Assembly: GCA_050084515.1 (NCBI GenBank)
Contig: CM114273.1
Span: 31,930,001-31,994,000 of the forward strand
Reading direction: 5' to 3'
DNA length: 64,000 bases
Source of the DNA: Blasia pusilla
Taxonomy: Eukaryota; Marchantiophyta; Marchantiopsida; Blasiales
Shown piece after piece: positions 34,101 to 46,934 of the stretch (position 1 is its first letter; every line of letters starts with the position of its first letter). The translations under genes and the position numbers were made by a program. The notes beneath the pieces are model-generated. The model saw nothing but the letters and a program-made list of their open reading frames with translations, had not been told where the DNA came from and did no database searches.

Positions 34101-35544
34101 CATAGGTTCACAGCTGCACCTCCATAGTATGGGACATTCTATAAAGGAGCAACAGAGTCAATTGCAAGGAACTCCAATTACATTGTCCAAAGCACTCGAC
34201 ATCCAATGAAAATTGAGTGCACAAGATAAATTGAAGGAACTTTTAAGTGTACAAAATTGAAGTACATGTGATTGCCACCAGACCTGGAGAGGCCTTTCTC
34301 TCGAGCATTATCGTCCATTTCCTTGGACTTCTCAGAGGATAACTGCCCATCCGGCTGCCTCTCCGGTGAAAACTGTGAAGGGTGCCTCATTAGAATCTCA
34401 GATTTGTCCTTACACCCCAAAATTTGCACAGTTGTCTCATTGCATTCGACAATTCCCTCTTCATCATCGCACAACAAGTAAGCATCCTGAAAATAAGCCA
34501 TGTCCAGCTATGAGCCTGGCTGTCATCAGTGTGTGCCTTAAACCACACACACCTGGTAGCACTGACCATCCCATGGGCTCGTGCTCCCATTACAGCACTT
34601 TGAGCACAATAAATCGCGCATAGATGTCAGAAAATTCCATAATATACTCAATTAAACGATGCATCGGACTTCAGAAGTGTAACCGACCGAGGAGAGTTCG
34701 AATATGACGCGGAACTTCTCGTGGGAGTTCATGTGATCAGTGATGTCCGTCACTAACCACACTTCCTCTGTTCCATGATAAGCAGCCGCTTTTATCTCCA
34801 GCCATCTCAGCCATCCATCTTTTCGGCGAAACAGCACGGTCCGCTGGAACTCCAATCTTGCCGCTCTGTCTGCCTCGTACTCTCGCCTTGCCTGGTGGAG
34901 TAGAAGATAAAACAAAAGAACCCTAAGAACGCTGACCGACAATCGAGAAGTCTGGGCGCAATCACAATTACAAACTTACCCTGAAACTATCGCGAATCCC
35001 CTAGAGAGATTTCGTCATGGAGGAAAAAAAGTTAACATCACATTCTAATCTGACATTACAGACAGCCTTGAAGTACAGTGCCCTTTCCACATGATGGGAA
35101 GCCATGTGGTTCCAAATCCACACTCAATCTCTGGAAAGTTCAGTTACCTGGAATTCTACACTTCCGGACCTCTAATAATCGAAGGCCCGTCACAAAATCA
35201 TCGAAAAAAACTTTGGACTCTCAGGAGATGAGGCAATGCTGGCCAGACTGACTTTTACGCAAAACGAATTTCTGAACGGCAAACTTCAACAATTCGACAG
35301 ACTGATTGACTTAAATGCGCTTAAGAAAGAGTCTGATGTAAGTGTAGGAACACACCTCGTAAGGAGCATCTGGTCGTAGTACATTGAACCAGAAGTCGAG
35401 CGTGCGTATCTCTTCCTGACAATATCCAGTAATGGCTTCGAGCTTGGCATTGACGAACACTTCTCCGTCTTCATATCCATTGGAAATCAAGTAAAAAACT
35501 CCTGCAGGTATATGGTCGACAATTCCTCTAAACTTGCAAGCCAT
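31190..35544 (-). CDS. Hybrid histidine kinase with tandem PAS domains and receiver
   Basis: A sensor kinase that autophosphorylates on His and passes the phosphate to its own receiver Asp. The frame closes across nine exons: 35356-35544, 34688-34891, 34284-34486, 33793-34025, 33436-33620, 33155-33318, 32311-32743, 31959-32090 and 31534 downward, with GT/AG at every junction. The last exon ends at 31190 if unspliced, or at a donor at 31281. The start is the Met at 35544, which has an upstream in-frame stop, although earlier exons are possible. Domains: PAS1 (about 1-115, with PAC-like [14 protein letters not shown]), PAS2 (about 116-240), HisKA with [10 protein letters not shown] (His near 269), N-box [12 protein letters not shown]-boxes DTGVGID and [10 protein letters not shown], receiver VLVAEDNKVNQ with DCHMPEMDG (Asp near 582) and SKPF. 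All catalytic boxes are intact. No transmembrane segment is seen, so it is probably soluble. The ligand is unknown; it is not a CHASE-type cytokinin receptor. Confidence 0.92.
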
Positions 35545-36599
35545 ATTGAAAGATTACCTGTGGTGTTTCTGCGTAGCAGGAAAGACCACCATGAGAGAAA
35601 TTCCATGCGATGGGAATAGGACAGCGATTCTTGAGGCTCTACAAACTTACGAGGAAATAAAAGTTAACCGTGAATCGTATAGAGCCTGCGTATATTTTCC
35701 CGCTGCTGTGCGCTAAAATATTCTGCTGTGCGCTCCGATATTATTCATGGTCCTTCGGACCCCATAGCATAAGTTGTTTGGAAATATCGGTCGTAGTCAC
35801 GGCTGCATGAGTAGAATCAAGATGTAGAAGACCATACCTCCACTTCCCTGTTTCACCGTAACTTTTTGGCCTCCTCAGAGCTCCGGATAAACTGTGAGAT
35901 GTTTCCGTCATGACTAAGGGAACGTCGAATTCGAATCACATCGGGCGCTGGCCTGAAATATGCACCATTCTTACCAGCGAGGCTTAAGTGTCATTCCTGA
36001 GAATTCGTTCAGTCCAACCCCGCTCCTTCTACCTCTAGCGCTGCGCTCGTGCCATATTTCTCAATCTAAGTTACTTAACTGATAAAGCTCGTCGTTAGTC
36101 CGATTGATGTAAGCCAGACGAGAGTCCAGTTCGTTCACGGTCCTCAGCGCCGTCCTTAGTGCTGCATCCTCGTGCCAAAGAACACCTTGGCTCACGGTTT
36201 CCTCATGCCAAAGAACCATTGCTTTACGTTATGCTCATGTCGAAGAAGGCATTGACGCACCGCTCCCTGAATTCAATAAAAAAATTTGACTAACAAACGT
36301 TCCAGTCACTTGGATGGCCATGGCCATGGCCAAGGTGATTCCCAGATTCGATCGTAGCAAATAATGACAGGGTAGCTGCCGAAAACTGCTACAATCTTTA
36401 CGGATTCCTGTGCGATTTTAAGGAGATGGTTGCGAGACTCTTGATAGAGCGAAAGGCACCAACTGTTCCTGTCTATTGAGCCGCACTGGAAACACCGAGT
36501 GGCAGAATTCCAGGTTCCTCCTTTTTTCTGGTTTAATTCGAATAATAATGATAGTAAGTGCGGCGGTCGCAGACCAAGAAGGCCGATTCAAAGCGCGAC
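35545..36599. other. Upstream part of the kinase gene, no exon resolved
   Basis: May hold further 5' exons or the first intron of the kinase gene. I could not find a PAS-like or signal-like segment that joins in frame. Confidence 0.4.
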
Positions 36600-37490
36600 T
36601 GAAAGGACATGACGCTCATACGGGAGGGAACGTGCGTTCAAAATTCTTCGCAGCTACTGCCGAACGCGCCATCACCGTCTGCTGCCGCCGGTGGCAATCG
36701 GATCCCTCCGCCAGAGCACCAAATGCCATGCCTTCGGACTCCACCCGTCTCTCACAACAGCACAACGGCACAGTAGGTCCCAACTTCCAATTTCCGTTCC
36801 ACGTGCGAATCGGGGAGGATATTCTTCTGACCACTGAACCATCTCCTCTTCCTCCTCCTCCCTCGTCGTCGTCGTCGTCGTCGCAACAACCGATTCAAAA
36901 CGGTGCCTTATTCGAGACAGAACTTCATACACTTTGAAGAGCTTTATCTTGACGGAATGCATACACTTTATACTGCACACTGCATCGTGTGCAAGGGCAA
37001 GCGGCCAGCCTACATCGCATCGCGAACTAGCGCGCGCGAGCTCGCCACCTCGTACCGTATTCCAGTTCCAAATTCCAATCGACGACCGGCTGCGTACTGC
37101 GGATTCGCAGATCTTCCAGCGTCCTGCACCACCTGTGCCCTTTGACGTGTCCGCCCACCGCTCCTCTGCGAGTCTGCGCCCCAGCCCCGGTGTACGGTAC
37201 AAGTACAACAACAACGAACAATAATACAGCGCCCCGAGATCTCGGACCTGTCAGCACAAGATCTACTCCCCGCCCCGCCCCGCCCCGCCCCGCCTCGCCT
37301 CGCGTGGCTCGTTTCGTCCGCTGTTTCCATCTCTCAGGGCCCGTATTACGCCAGAGAGACGTGACCTGCCGCTTGTCGAAGTGTGACGCTTGAGAGACAT
37401 GAGCCTCTGGAGCTGCCTCTCTTCGCGACGCGACGCGTCACGGGACCTCGGTATTCCCGACTTCGCATCTCCTCTCCTCATTTATAAATA
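36600..37490 (-). promoter_or_regulatory. GC-rich probable promoter/5' region of the kinase gene
   Basis: A CpG-rich island in an A+T-rich setting, with a GCCCC pentamer run at about 37269-37300 and CCT/CGT microsatellites at 36843-36882. A TATA-like TTTATAAATA lies at 37481-37490; being nearly palindromic it could serve either strand, but for the minus strand it would place a start near 37455, upstream of the kinase. Open frames across the island on both strands look like products of GC richness. Confidence 0.45.
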
Positions 37491-39284
37491 ATGAATTCAC
37501 TTTATCTTTATTTCTTATCCTTGGTTCATTCTCTATCGTCCGTCATTTGGCGTCGCGTCACTCTTGTGGGTACTCCCGAATTCTCTTTTCAATCTTATTG
37601 GTAATATGCCGATGCGTTTGGGTTTAGGAGATGATTATTCTTGTTGTGCTGGGGAAGTGTCAATTCCCATGTACTCGTGGAAAATTTGGTGGGAGACTAG
37701 GCTAGGCTAGTGCCGGCATTCTTTGCAAAGTCTGCTGACAGAATTTGAGAATTTCTGAAAGGATTTGAACTAGATCGGGAAGAAAACCGATGAGAAAAAT
37801 CTAGTGATCGGAAACGAGTTGCCATGTTAGAAAATTGGCGGCAATTTTGAGGAAAATGTTCAGGAGAGACCCGTAATATTTCCGAATTAAATACCCATAC
37901 CTCCTCTATTTTCCCGGTAAGAATGAATTTTCCGGGGAGCGCCATACGTGTTTCCATGGGACTAGGGTTGGTAATAGGTAATAGGTCCATTAAGGTACCT
38001 TAACTAGCATTTAAAGCTTATCTAAACCGAGCACCCGACTAAATTCTTGCTGGTGACTTCCGGGGGAGAACGGAAACTTGCCGAGCATTCTTGTACGTAC
38101 CGGCTATAACTGGGACATGAGAAAATTCGACGGAAACAACCGAATAAACCAGTGGAAAGTCGGGGGAGAACTGACTGATTTTAGAGAATACCTAGAGGGT
38201 TACCCAAGTGCCGGCAAAAAACTGGACATGCGAAAAATACTATCCGAGCACTGGTGGCATAAGAAGAAATTAGGGAACACGTGGATAGCCTAGATCAGGA
38301 GGAAAAATAAATTCTATAGGGCACTCTCTTTAAACCTTGACAGGTGTTAAAGTTTAAATATCAAAAGGATAACTATTAATGGTGTATATTGTCATTATTC
38401 TTTTGATAATCCCAAGGCCTCCATCTAGTAGTAGAGAATAACATCCTTGCTATTTTCTGGTCGAGTTGTGGCCTTCGCGTATTCCGATTCCCCTCTTTTG
38501 TTCTACCGATGAGGTTTCAATTTGTTCATTTTTTTGGAAAGGGCATGCTCAGATTTTTCAAGCTCGTCTATTTTTTCACATTCAATAGGGTCTAATCGGA
38601 ATTATCCAAATACTTGATGGTTTTTTTCAATTTTGTATGAGGAAGTTGCATTTTTGGGTCATTTTTTCTGAATTTTTTCTGGTCCGATTGGAAATTCTTA
38701 AATTTTTCCCGACTCGCATTACAAAGAATGCCGGTTCTAGGTTTCTATAGTTTTAGAATTCTTCTTATTTTGATGCATTTTGTTTTCTTTTCTTATGATA
38801 AACGTTTTGATCGTCCGAGTGATCTCATCTATCCATGGTTGGATGGGGATCATTTGAGTTGACAACGAGATGTTCATTTAAAACAATAAATTGGCTTTAT
38901 TTCTTTGAGAAAGATATGAAACCACCAAAAAATTGAGATTCAGTGGAGAAGAAAATATAGTGTGAGGGGTCCCATGGTGTAAAAAAATGTTGGATTTCTT
39001 CTTTTCTTAGGGTCCATCAAGTAACGATGTTGTTTGTCAAGAACAAACAAGGGTTTCTAGCGTTTTGGAGCATTATTTTTACCCATGACCTCGTAGTAAG
39101 AACATTATTTCCCATGAGCTCTACCTATTAACCATATCTTAGGGAAATGTTGAGGTCAAGATCATGTATCCATCTAACATAACATACAAGTAATGGATTT
39201 ATTGATCCAAGAAAATTTTAATGTATGCTAACCATCAAGGGAAAATCACCTAAGGCTCTTTTTGACAAAAGTATGACTGGGTAT
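37491..39284. other. No gene seen
   Basis: Mixed sequence without a supported coding region. The frame at 38078-38293 has no recognisable domain. Confidence 0.45.
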
Positions 39285-40312
39285 TGTCATGCGCCCACTC
39301 CCTTGAACGTCGTTCTTGTGTGTCGTGGCAGCTTACATTCAGCGAGTCACGCTCTCCTTACTGATCTGCACCCAAACAGACTCACACTAGCCACAGTTCG
39401 AGTAAACCAACCTTCAATCTCCCGAGTCTTTATCTCAAGCCACCCTTTAAACTCAACCAATCTAGATAGGGTCAAATACCGATCTAACCCTCGCCCCCCA
39501 ACACCTGCAAGTCATTCAGGACTTGGGACAAACTTCCTTGAGATTCTAGTAGCTTGAAACGATGCTAGTGTGTTTGGTGATCCCATCAACCCAATTGATC
39601 TCGAGCGATCTCTAACCGGGTCTCAATATTTGAGTCACTTCAGGGTTTTGGCTCGGTGTCAAAACAGTGAAGCCAATCTCTCAAAGTCTCAATCCATGGT
39701 GGTGCCCTTGGTTCACCCCTATGGTTCTTAAGGTGGGGTTTAGGTTCCAAACACCCTTTGAGAGCCTCCCCCTTATATCTAGTTCTAGAGATTTCCACCC
39801 CTCCCTACATTTTGGAAAGTCTTGGGCCAATTCTTGTGGCTCAACCCAAATATCATTCAGATATTTTGGGGATAATTTCTAGATCTTTGCTCATGCATTT
39901 GTCTAAATTTTTTAGTGCGTTGGAATTATCTTCTCGCAATCTTTCCAATGTTTCTTATTCATCCTAAATTCATCTTAGATCTATACGTTATAAGCTCAAA
40001 CATGGAGAACCCCCAAACACTCAGTTAAGCTCCAAGTCATGATGTAATGCACGTCAAGTTCCAAGTCAAGATGTAGTCCCCTTGATGCCCAACTCTTATG
40101 GGACTTGAGCTCTTCTAAAGTCCCACTTGACATTTGGTCTTGCTTTTTTAGATTACGACTTCTATCCTTTAATATACCCATCAAGGTTTGAGTCATTTTC
40201 ATACAACCCATCTTTCACTCGTGAGATTCCAACACGCTTCCATCCTAATATGAACCCACGAGAGATTTCAATTTCCGCATTGGCAAGAAATTTGGTTATA
40301 AGGATCGCTACA
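39285..40312 (+). mobile_element. Ancient LTR copy, strongly decayed
   Basis: About 1,028 bp, collinear with the reverse complement of 41312-42313 from its first bases (TGTCATGCGCCC versus TGTCGCGCCCC) to its last (GGATCGCTACA versus GGGTCGCGACA). Many differences look like C to T or G to A, so CpG sites have been lost. No matching target duplication remains (GGTAT and AATGA). Confidence 0.7.
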
Positions 40313-41311
40313 AATGAAGTGTAATGACAATCACTTCTAACTTTGGGAGTAATTAATTAATAACATTAATCTATCGGTTTCAAAAGTCTTGAGATCCATA
40401 ATACAACATGATTATTCTATGCACACAAGTTGCATTTAGTGTAGATAATATAAAGGTATTTACCTTGATTAACCCCATAATAACTCTATTTGTGGCATGA
40501 AGCTAATTTTTTATATATCTTGATACTAAGGCATATGCTTTAGATCGTATGATAGGGTTGAATTCCTTTGTGAATTCCGGAGCCTCAACCATCTTGTAGC
40601 CATCAACAATTTTAGAGGCATAAGACAGATAAGTTGTGAAATTCCATTGTTAGAAGTCCAAACGAGAGTCCAAATCATCATAATTTAGTGCCATCAAGAT
40701 GAAGTTGAATTAAATTTGGCTAGCTTTTGTTATAGATATGGAATTAGGTTTCTAATGAAGCCCTTATTTTTAAGAATCTTAACTAACATACCCTAACCTC
40801 AATCGCAAGAATTTATTTTATGTAAGATCTTCGTTGTGAAGTCCATATGCATACTAATGAGGTAATCTTTTCCTCCAAGGTTTGAAAGTTTTTGGAGGAG
40901 TGCCACAACACACAAGCTTTGCAAGTTTTGGCCATGCGCTGTTGTTATAAATATGCTAATCAATGTGTTTATTGTCTATATTTCCTTTGGAAACTAACTA
41001 GAGCTTGTATTTGCTAACATTATCGTGTGAATTTTGCTTCACCTTGAAGATCCATATGTGTCTTATTGCATTCTTGACTTGTGAAATATAATCAAATCTC
41101 AAGCCTCCCCTTCTTCCCTCAAAATACCTCCCTCCTCCCCCTACTCACCCAACTATCCCATGCCTTTCTTCACGGAAAAAATTTCCTATCTCGTGGGTCC
41201 TCATTTTACTTAAAAGATCCTTTCCTTTCAAAATTCACACATTTATCAAAATTACTTATTTATTCACTCTCCAGAAATAATAAAACCAATCAAGACTACC
41301 ATAAGACCCTT
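40313..41311. other. No gene seen
   Basis: A+T-rich spacer between the two LTR copies, without coding frames or recognisable internal retrotransposon sequence. This argues that the two LTRs are not the ends of one element. Confidence 0.5.
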
Positions 41312-42313
41312 TGTCGCGACCCTCATGACCAAACAAGTGCCAAGCGGAACATCGGAACATTAGCGGGCTCACGCTAAGATGGTTTGCGCGTTGGAGTTGT
41401 CTCAAAGAGGAGACAAGAGATGAGATGCAAGCGAGAAGTCGCGTTTCAGATGTGATGGTCGCGACTCGGAAACCTGGACCAAACACGGAATGAGACTTGA
41501 AAGAAGTCGAGTCTAGGAAGTGGGTTGCCAAAGGAAAGATCCGGACTTGGAACGCCACTTGCGTTTGAGAGTTTCCGACTGTATTTATGGCCATAACTTT
41601 TAGCGCCGAGATGCGTTTGGAGCAAATAAGAGTGCGTTGGAAAGCTTATGGAGAGCCGGTTCAAACGCACCAAAGATCGCTCCAAACGCATAAGCAGCGG
41701 CCGAGATACGACCCGAAAACGACTGTAAGTGGAGTCGGGTTGAGGACCAAAATGAAGGGCCCGAACCTCTTTTCCCAAAGGGGAAGGGTTATTGGAGAAC
41801 CCCAGAAGTACTAGTAAGGGGGAAGGTCTCCGAGAGTGCTTGGAACCCAAACCCCACTTTGGGCGCCGCGGGGCGGCTCAAGGGCATGGAACGGAACGCG
41901 AGTTTGGGCGTTGGGTTGGAAAACCTGCACCAAGTCCAGTGAGGCGATTTTAGACATCCCTCTTGGATTTCACGCCGCGACTCAATTACTTGGGTCTCGG
42001 TTCGGAACTCACACGAGGACCGTTGAACAGTTGGGATCGCTAGGCGTGCAAGTGCCGTTTCAGATCCCTGGACTAACCAAGAAGTCTGTTCCAAGTCTTG
42101 AAGGACTTGCCATGTGTTGGGAGCTAGGAACTAAGGAAGGTTGAGCTTGATGAGACGCCGAGTTGAGGACTCGGTGGGTTGGAACGCCGGTTGGCCAAAC
42201 CCGACTAACGAGAGTGCGTGTTTGGGTGTAGATCGGCGATGAGTTCGTGACCTACTGAACGCACGCTTCCGCAACACTAAAGATTGACGTTCAAGGAGAG
42301 TAGGGGCGCGACA
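41312..42313 (-). mobile_element. Solo LTR (~1.0 kb) with 5-bp target duplication CCCTT
   Basis: Begins TGTCGCGACCCT and ends AGGGGCGCGACA, so TG...CA with an extended inverted terminus. Immediately outside are CCCTT (41307-41311) and CCCTT (42314-42318), a perfect 5-bp target-site duplication as made by LTR retrotransposon integrases. No internal region is present, so it is a solo LTR. Orientation is given relative to the copy at 39285. Confidence 0.85.
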
Positions 42314-42318
42314 CCCTT

Positions 42319-43924
42319 GGTACCTCCCTCCACTCTATGTAGTTATATTCTAAATAATATCTAGTAATAGCAAGCTATATACATCCATCCTTTGTTACAA
42401 GGGAATCCAACCTTACAAAGACGTTGTGCATACCATGTAGATAGTTTGACTAGCTTGAAGAATTGGGGCGAATCCAGACCATAACACCATGGCTCCAACC
42501 AAACCCTACAAGAAAGAGTATTTTTTAGGCAAAAAAATGAGAAAGGCTTTGGAGATGTAAGGTAGAGCGATGGTTGTTGGAATCACCTTACATACAATTG
42601 GGAAGAGCTAAAAGAGACAAGAAGCTAAAAGGAAGTTGTTGGAGACATCGATCTCAACACAAAAGCGCTAGCCTCAACCTTGTTTCATCACTCTCTACCA
42701 AGATACAATCAAATAGTTCGATAACTCTCTATTTTCTCAATGATGTAGCTAAAACTCTAATGGTCAACGTAAAATATTTTGAGAGAGGCCTTGCCTCACT
42801 CCTTATGCATCTACTATGATATAAGAAGACAATGTGTAATATTAATTGAGGGAGAGAATATTTTGTACTCCATGTTGACAATGATAAGTTGTTAGAGAGA
42901 TAACCCATACACATAGGTTACCAAAGAGTTGCTCAAGGGAAGAATTCCCTTAAGAAAGTTATTTAGATATATAACCAAGAGATTGGGATCGGTGATGCAT
43001 TATAGCTAGGTTATGAGAGTGTATTCAACTTGGATTATCTTGAGTTAAGAATGGACTAGGATTGATACTGAGATCACATATTTGTACATCCTCATTGTGT
43101 ATTCACTTATAATTCTTTCCTATAAGCATGATGTCTGAGTATATGTTGTGCCACATTGGGAATGAAGGATGTAATAGGATATTGGCATGTACTTTCCTTA
43201 ATGTAATGTAATTCATAACTATAGATTAAAAACAATATTGGGATGTGTCTAGTTGTTTATTTAGAGTCGCTCTAGGATTAATAGGATGAGTCTTAAAAAG
43301 TACTTGTGGGGGCCTATTCAAATCCATTCCCCATATCTCATCTAAAACCATACCTAAATAATGCAATCCCACACACGATCATATGTAACAATAGGGAGGA
43401 TCACTGGAAAGCGAGACTCCATCACTTGCGTCATTAAAACTTCACCAAAGTGATATACGAGGTATCTCGTGAAGCAGTATCTATCTACATATAAGAGTTT
43501 GATGGTGAACGGATTAAGAAACGGAAAATTATGAGCCACTCTTGCTCCCCTTTCATCCATTACCTGCAAAATAGCCCTTCCTCCTTACTCTACTTGCTCA
43601 AACCACTCTAGAGTTGCTCAAAGGTAGAATGCCCCTCGAGGCCTCTCCTCTTTCTTTATATACTTAGAGATAGGTACAATGAAGACAAATTAGATCGACC
43701 TATCCTTATGTCACGTGTCTTACTCGCATAGCATAAGAGAATCTCTTTTGGATTCTAATGTCCAAGCCTCATCCTTATCTTCCTTTTCACCAACCTATGA
43801 CCCCACTCTCATCTTTATTTCATGTATCTTCGTCTTTTCTTTTTTTGGTTGATTCTTTTTCACTTATGCGCTTCATGTCATAGATTATAGCTTAACTATG
43901 ACAAACAAATGATGGTTACATTTC
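42319..43924. other. A+T-rich spacer, no gene seen
   Basis: Short frames on both strands without motifs. Nothing supported. Confidence 0.5.
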
Positions 43925-45435
43925 CACATATGCTTTTAGGGAGTATTTCAATGGGAGGGATGCGAGGCAAAGGGATAAGGCACGAGAAATTGAGACTATT
44001 GTGGCCAATCAAGATTTTTGGATAGAAGGTGAGGAGTTGTTTGTTACGGCTTTGCCAACTATTATTCTTTTGAGAGAGTGTGATGGTCATAAAGCAATGA
44101 CGGGGCGTATTTATCGCCAGATATTTGAGATAATGGAAGAGACCCATTCTTTTCCAATAATCCCATGGCCACGCGTGGGTGAAATGCATTGCAATTTTTT
44201 TGTGATAATGTCCAGAGCTATGGAAATGGTTAATGTTATTTCTAGGTGATGGGCACTTATCCACAACAAGTTATATGAAATAGGGTACATTCTCGCCTCT
44301 TACAATCTTCTTGATAGTGTGCAAGACACTCAAATGCTAAGAGCATGAGAGATTTCAAACAATATCTGAAACTCTATGCAAAGGGGGTGTATGGCCTCAA
44401 TATCACCGAGGCAATTTCTTCTGTAGGTACTTGTTTGCAAGAGTTGGGCAACATTGTGAACCATCACGAAGTATTTGTGGATGAGTTTGGTAATGAAGTC
44501 ATCGATTCACTTAGTCCCTCTAATTGGTAGAGCATGCACGGTCAAGGTGCACCAACATTGTGCTCTATGGCTAAGTCTGTATTAGCACAAGTGGTTTCTT
44601 CCTCTTCAGCGGAGAGAAATTGGAATAGTTATGGTTTTATCCACAATTAATAAGCAAAGGAATAAATTGACCAATGAGCATGTCAGGGATTTGGTGTACA
44701 TCTACACAAACTCAAGGTTTGGAGACAAGGGTGTTTCTAGGAAATCAAGACAAGGACTCATGTACGAGCAATAAGTTTTTGAAAGGGATGGACAAGAACA
44801 AGCTAGAAGGGTTGTAGAAGATGGGAGTGAGTCTAGCTTACATGCTAGAAACTGTGATGGTAATCATGAAGATAACCTCGACTTGCAAGATGAGGACCTA
44901 GAGGATGTGGATGTGCTATCTTGAAATTATGGCACGGTTGGCACCGAAGGGAGTCGGGATACTCATATCGGAAACATTCAACATGTTGACTCTGAGGGGC
45001 TGGAAGAGACAAAGATGACGATGTAATAGAACATTGGACTTGAGAGCACACCAAAGATCAACAACGGAGGACTTCAAGATAAGCGAATCTACCCAACACT
45101 TCTGCTAACACAATCTAGGACCCTCAGATTGTCGCACCGATAGGAATTCAAGATTATTCCACCGAGTCTTGTGAACCTATGCAAGATTCTCCTCCACAAT
45201 CTTTGAACGTTGAAAGAGTGGACTTAGTTGATGAGCCTAATGATAATGATGTTCTCATACTTGTTGTTCCAAACTCTCAACACTTCAATCATGGTATGGA
45301 TAGTTCATACATTTCCTCCGATGATGAAACAATTGTCGTAGGAAATCGTCGCCGATCCATCCGACTTCAAACTCTTGAGCCTCCAAATTACCGCCTTCAT
45401 CTTAATCCATCGGACCCACCTTTAGACCTAGACTA
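43925..45435 (+). pseudogene. hAT-family transposase relic
   Basis: The piece to 44249 reads like the end of the catalytic region (CDGHKAMTGRIYRQIFEIME), and the next codons, WALIHNKLYEIGYILASYNL after a stop, match the conserved LH..GY.L.P block of hAT transposases. At about 44560-44700 the hATC dimerisation domain follows: AKSVLAQVVSSSSAERNWN, then NKLTNEHVRDLVYIYTNSR across frameshifts. The frame 45179-45436 would be the acidic C-terminal tail (DDETIVVGNRRRS). The N-terminal BED finger and DDE core are not visible, so this is a 5'-truncated, broken copy. Confidence 0.75.
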
Positions 45436-45659
45436 GTAGAGTAATTTTTTACTTTAGCGAAACATATTAGTAAATAGTCGCAGCAAAACTTCTTTCCCGA
45501 AGACTATTTTACAAATGTCATTTAAAAAAAATCCCTTCTTATAACATTCTTGCAATATTTTTGACATGGATGGTCAAATTGGAAAGTGTGAATTTGTGGA
45601 ATGAAATCCTTTTTGCGCATTTAGTTAAAAAAAAAGATTCTATACAAAAAAACAAAAGA

Positions 45660-46090
45660 TAGACAAGATGAAAAATGAAAAGACCCCATTTTCATTGAAG
45701 ATGTACTCGCGCGGATTCAAAATATGAGTGAATAATTTGTTAGCTTTTGAGGATCACCTATACCAAATTTCAATTTAAGATGGGATAATTGGACAAAATA
45801 GAAAATTAAAATATATTATTTTCATTGAAGATTTAAGAGCGCGGATCAAAAAATGACTTTATAAATTTTAAGGTTTGGGCCACAAATCCATTGGGCTTGA
45901 AACGTTGCAAGGGAGCTACATACACCTTGCGGATCATGTCTACCAAGTTTCAAATCAAGATGACATACTTGGACAAGATGAAAAATGAAAAGACCCCATT
46001 TTCATTGAAGGTTTAAGGGCGAGGGTCAAAAAATGAGTTAATAAATTTTGAGGTTTTGGTCACCGTTGCATTGGACTTGAAATTTTGCAA
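45660..46090. repeat. Tandem repeat, about 2.5 diverged units
   Basis: GGACAAGATGAAAAATGAAA, continuing through CCCCATTTTCATTGAAG, recurs at about 45664, 45792 and 45970, each time followed by a GCGCGGATCAAAAAATGA-like stretch and AATTTTGAGGTTT. Spacing is unequal (about 130 and 180 bp) because of indels. Confidence 0.75.
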
Positions 46091-46934
46091 GGGAGCTTCC
46101 TTATTCAAATGTGATATTTAGGGAAAGGAAAGAGAAAATTATTTTTTTAATTGCAATAATTGTGATTCTACTTAGTGAATGTTATTTTGGAGGGAAGAGT
46201 GTGATACCAAATATTAAATGAATTCTCTTGAAATTAGGAAGTCAAAATTATCAAAAAAAATTGTAATATTGGAATGATGAAATCATTCCCCTAGTTCTAG
46301 TGTTCACGTCAATATCAGGCTATCAACCCATTGGGAATAAAAAAATTAGACTTCAAGGATATTCATTATTTTTTTAAAATAATTTATGAGATCTTCTTAT
46401 TAAGTAGAAGTAAAAAAAAAAAAAAATATGCAAAGTAGTTTTTATGGAATAAAAAAAGAAATAAAATTTATATCAAACAAACTTTTCAATCATTGTACCT
46501 TCCACCTTATCCAAGGACTTAGAACCCTAGAGAAAACTTTGCTCCATTTCATAAACTCACTTCATGGACAACATTCAAAATTGACTCACATTCACAAGTC
46601 TCCAAAGTGAACGTTTTTTAAGTATTTCTTACAAAAAATGAGTGGTACCCCACATTTTCATTGCTTTGAGAGGAACCTCATACTTATGTACCTTACAAAA
46701 ATTTATATATGAAATCACCCTATCTAATATGATTCATCGTCATATATATGTAAAACCGTGCAAACGTCTCACCAACTCTTCCATCTCTTCCCCTAGCTCT
46801 AGTCATGCGCATTTCCCCTCCACGAGGAACAATTCCCTCCAAATCAGCATCGGGTTCACCATCAGTTGTTTTCTTGTGTTGGCTGTGTTGGAAACATCTC
46901 CCACTCCCTCTCAAAGAATCCAAAAATTAAGTTC
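46091..46934. other. A+T-rich spacer, no gene seen
   Basis: Contains A and T homopolymers (46411-46426). The frame at 46428-46610 is not convincing. Confidence 0.5.

Noticed and set aside
36476-37481. Several long frames on both strands
   Set aside because: GC-rich island with microsatellites; homopolymer runs of Ser, Thr, Glu and Arg reflect (CGT)n and (CCT)n and no domain is visible.
39285-42313. One element with long terminal inverted repeats
   Set aside because: The right copy has its own target duplication CCCTT on both sides and the middle has no internal sequence, so two separate LTR insertions fit better.
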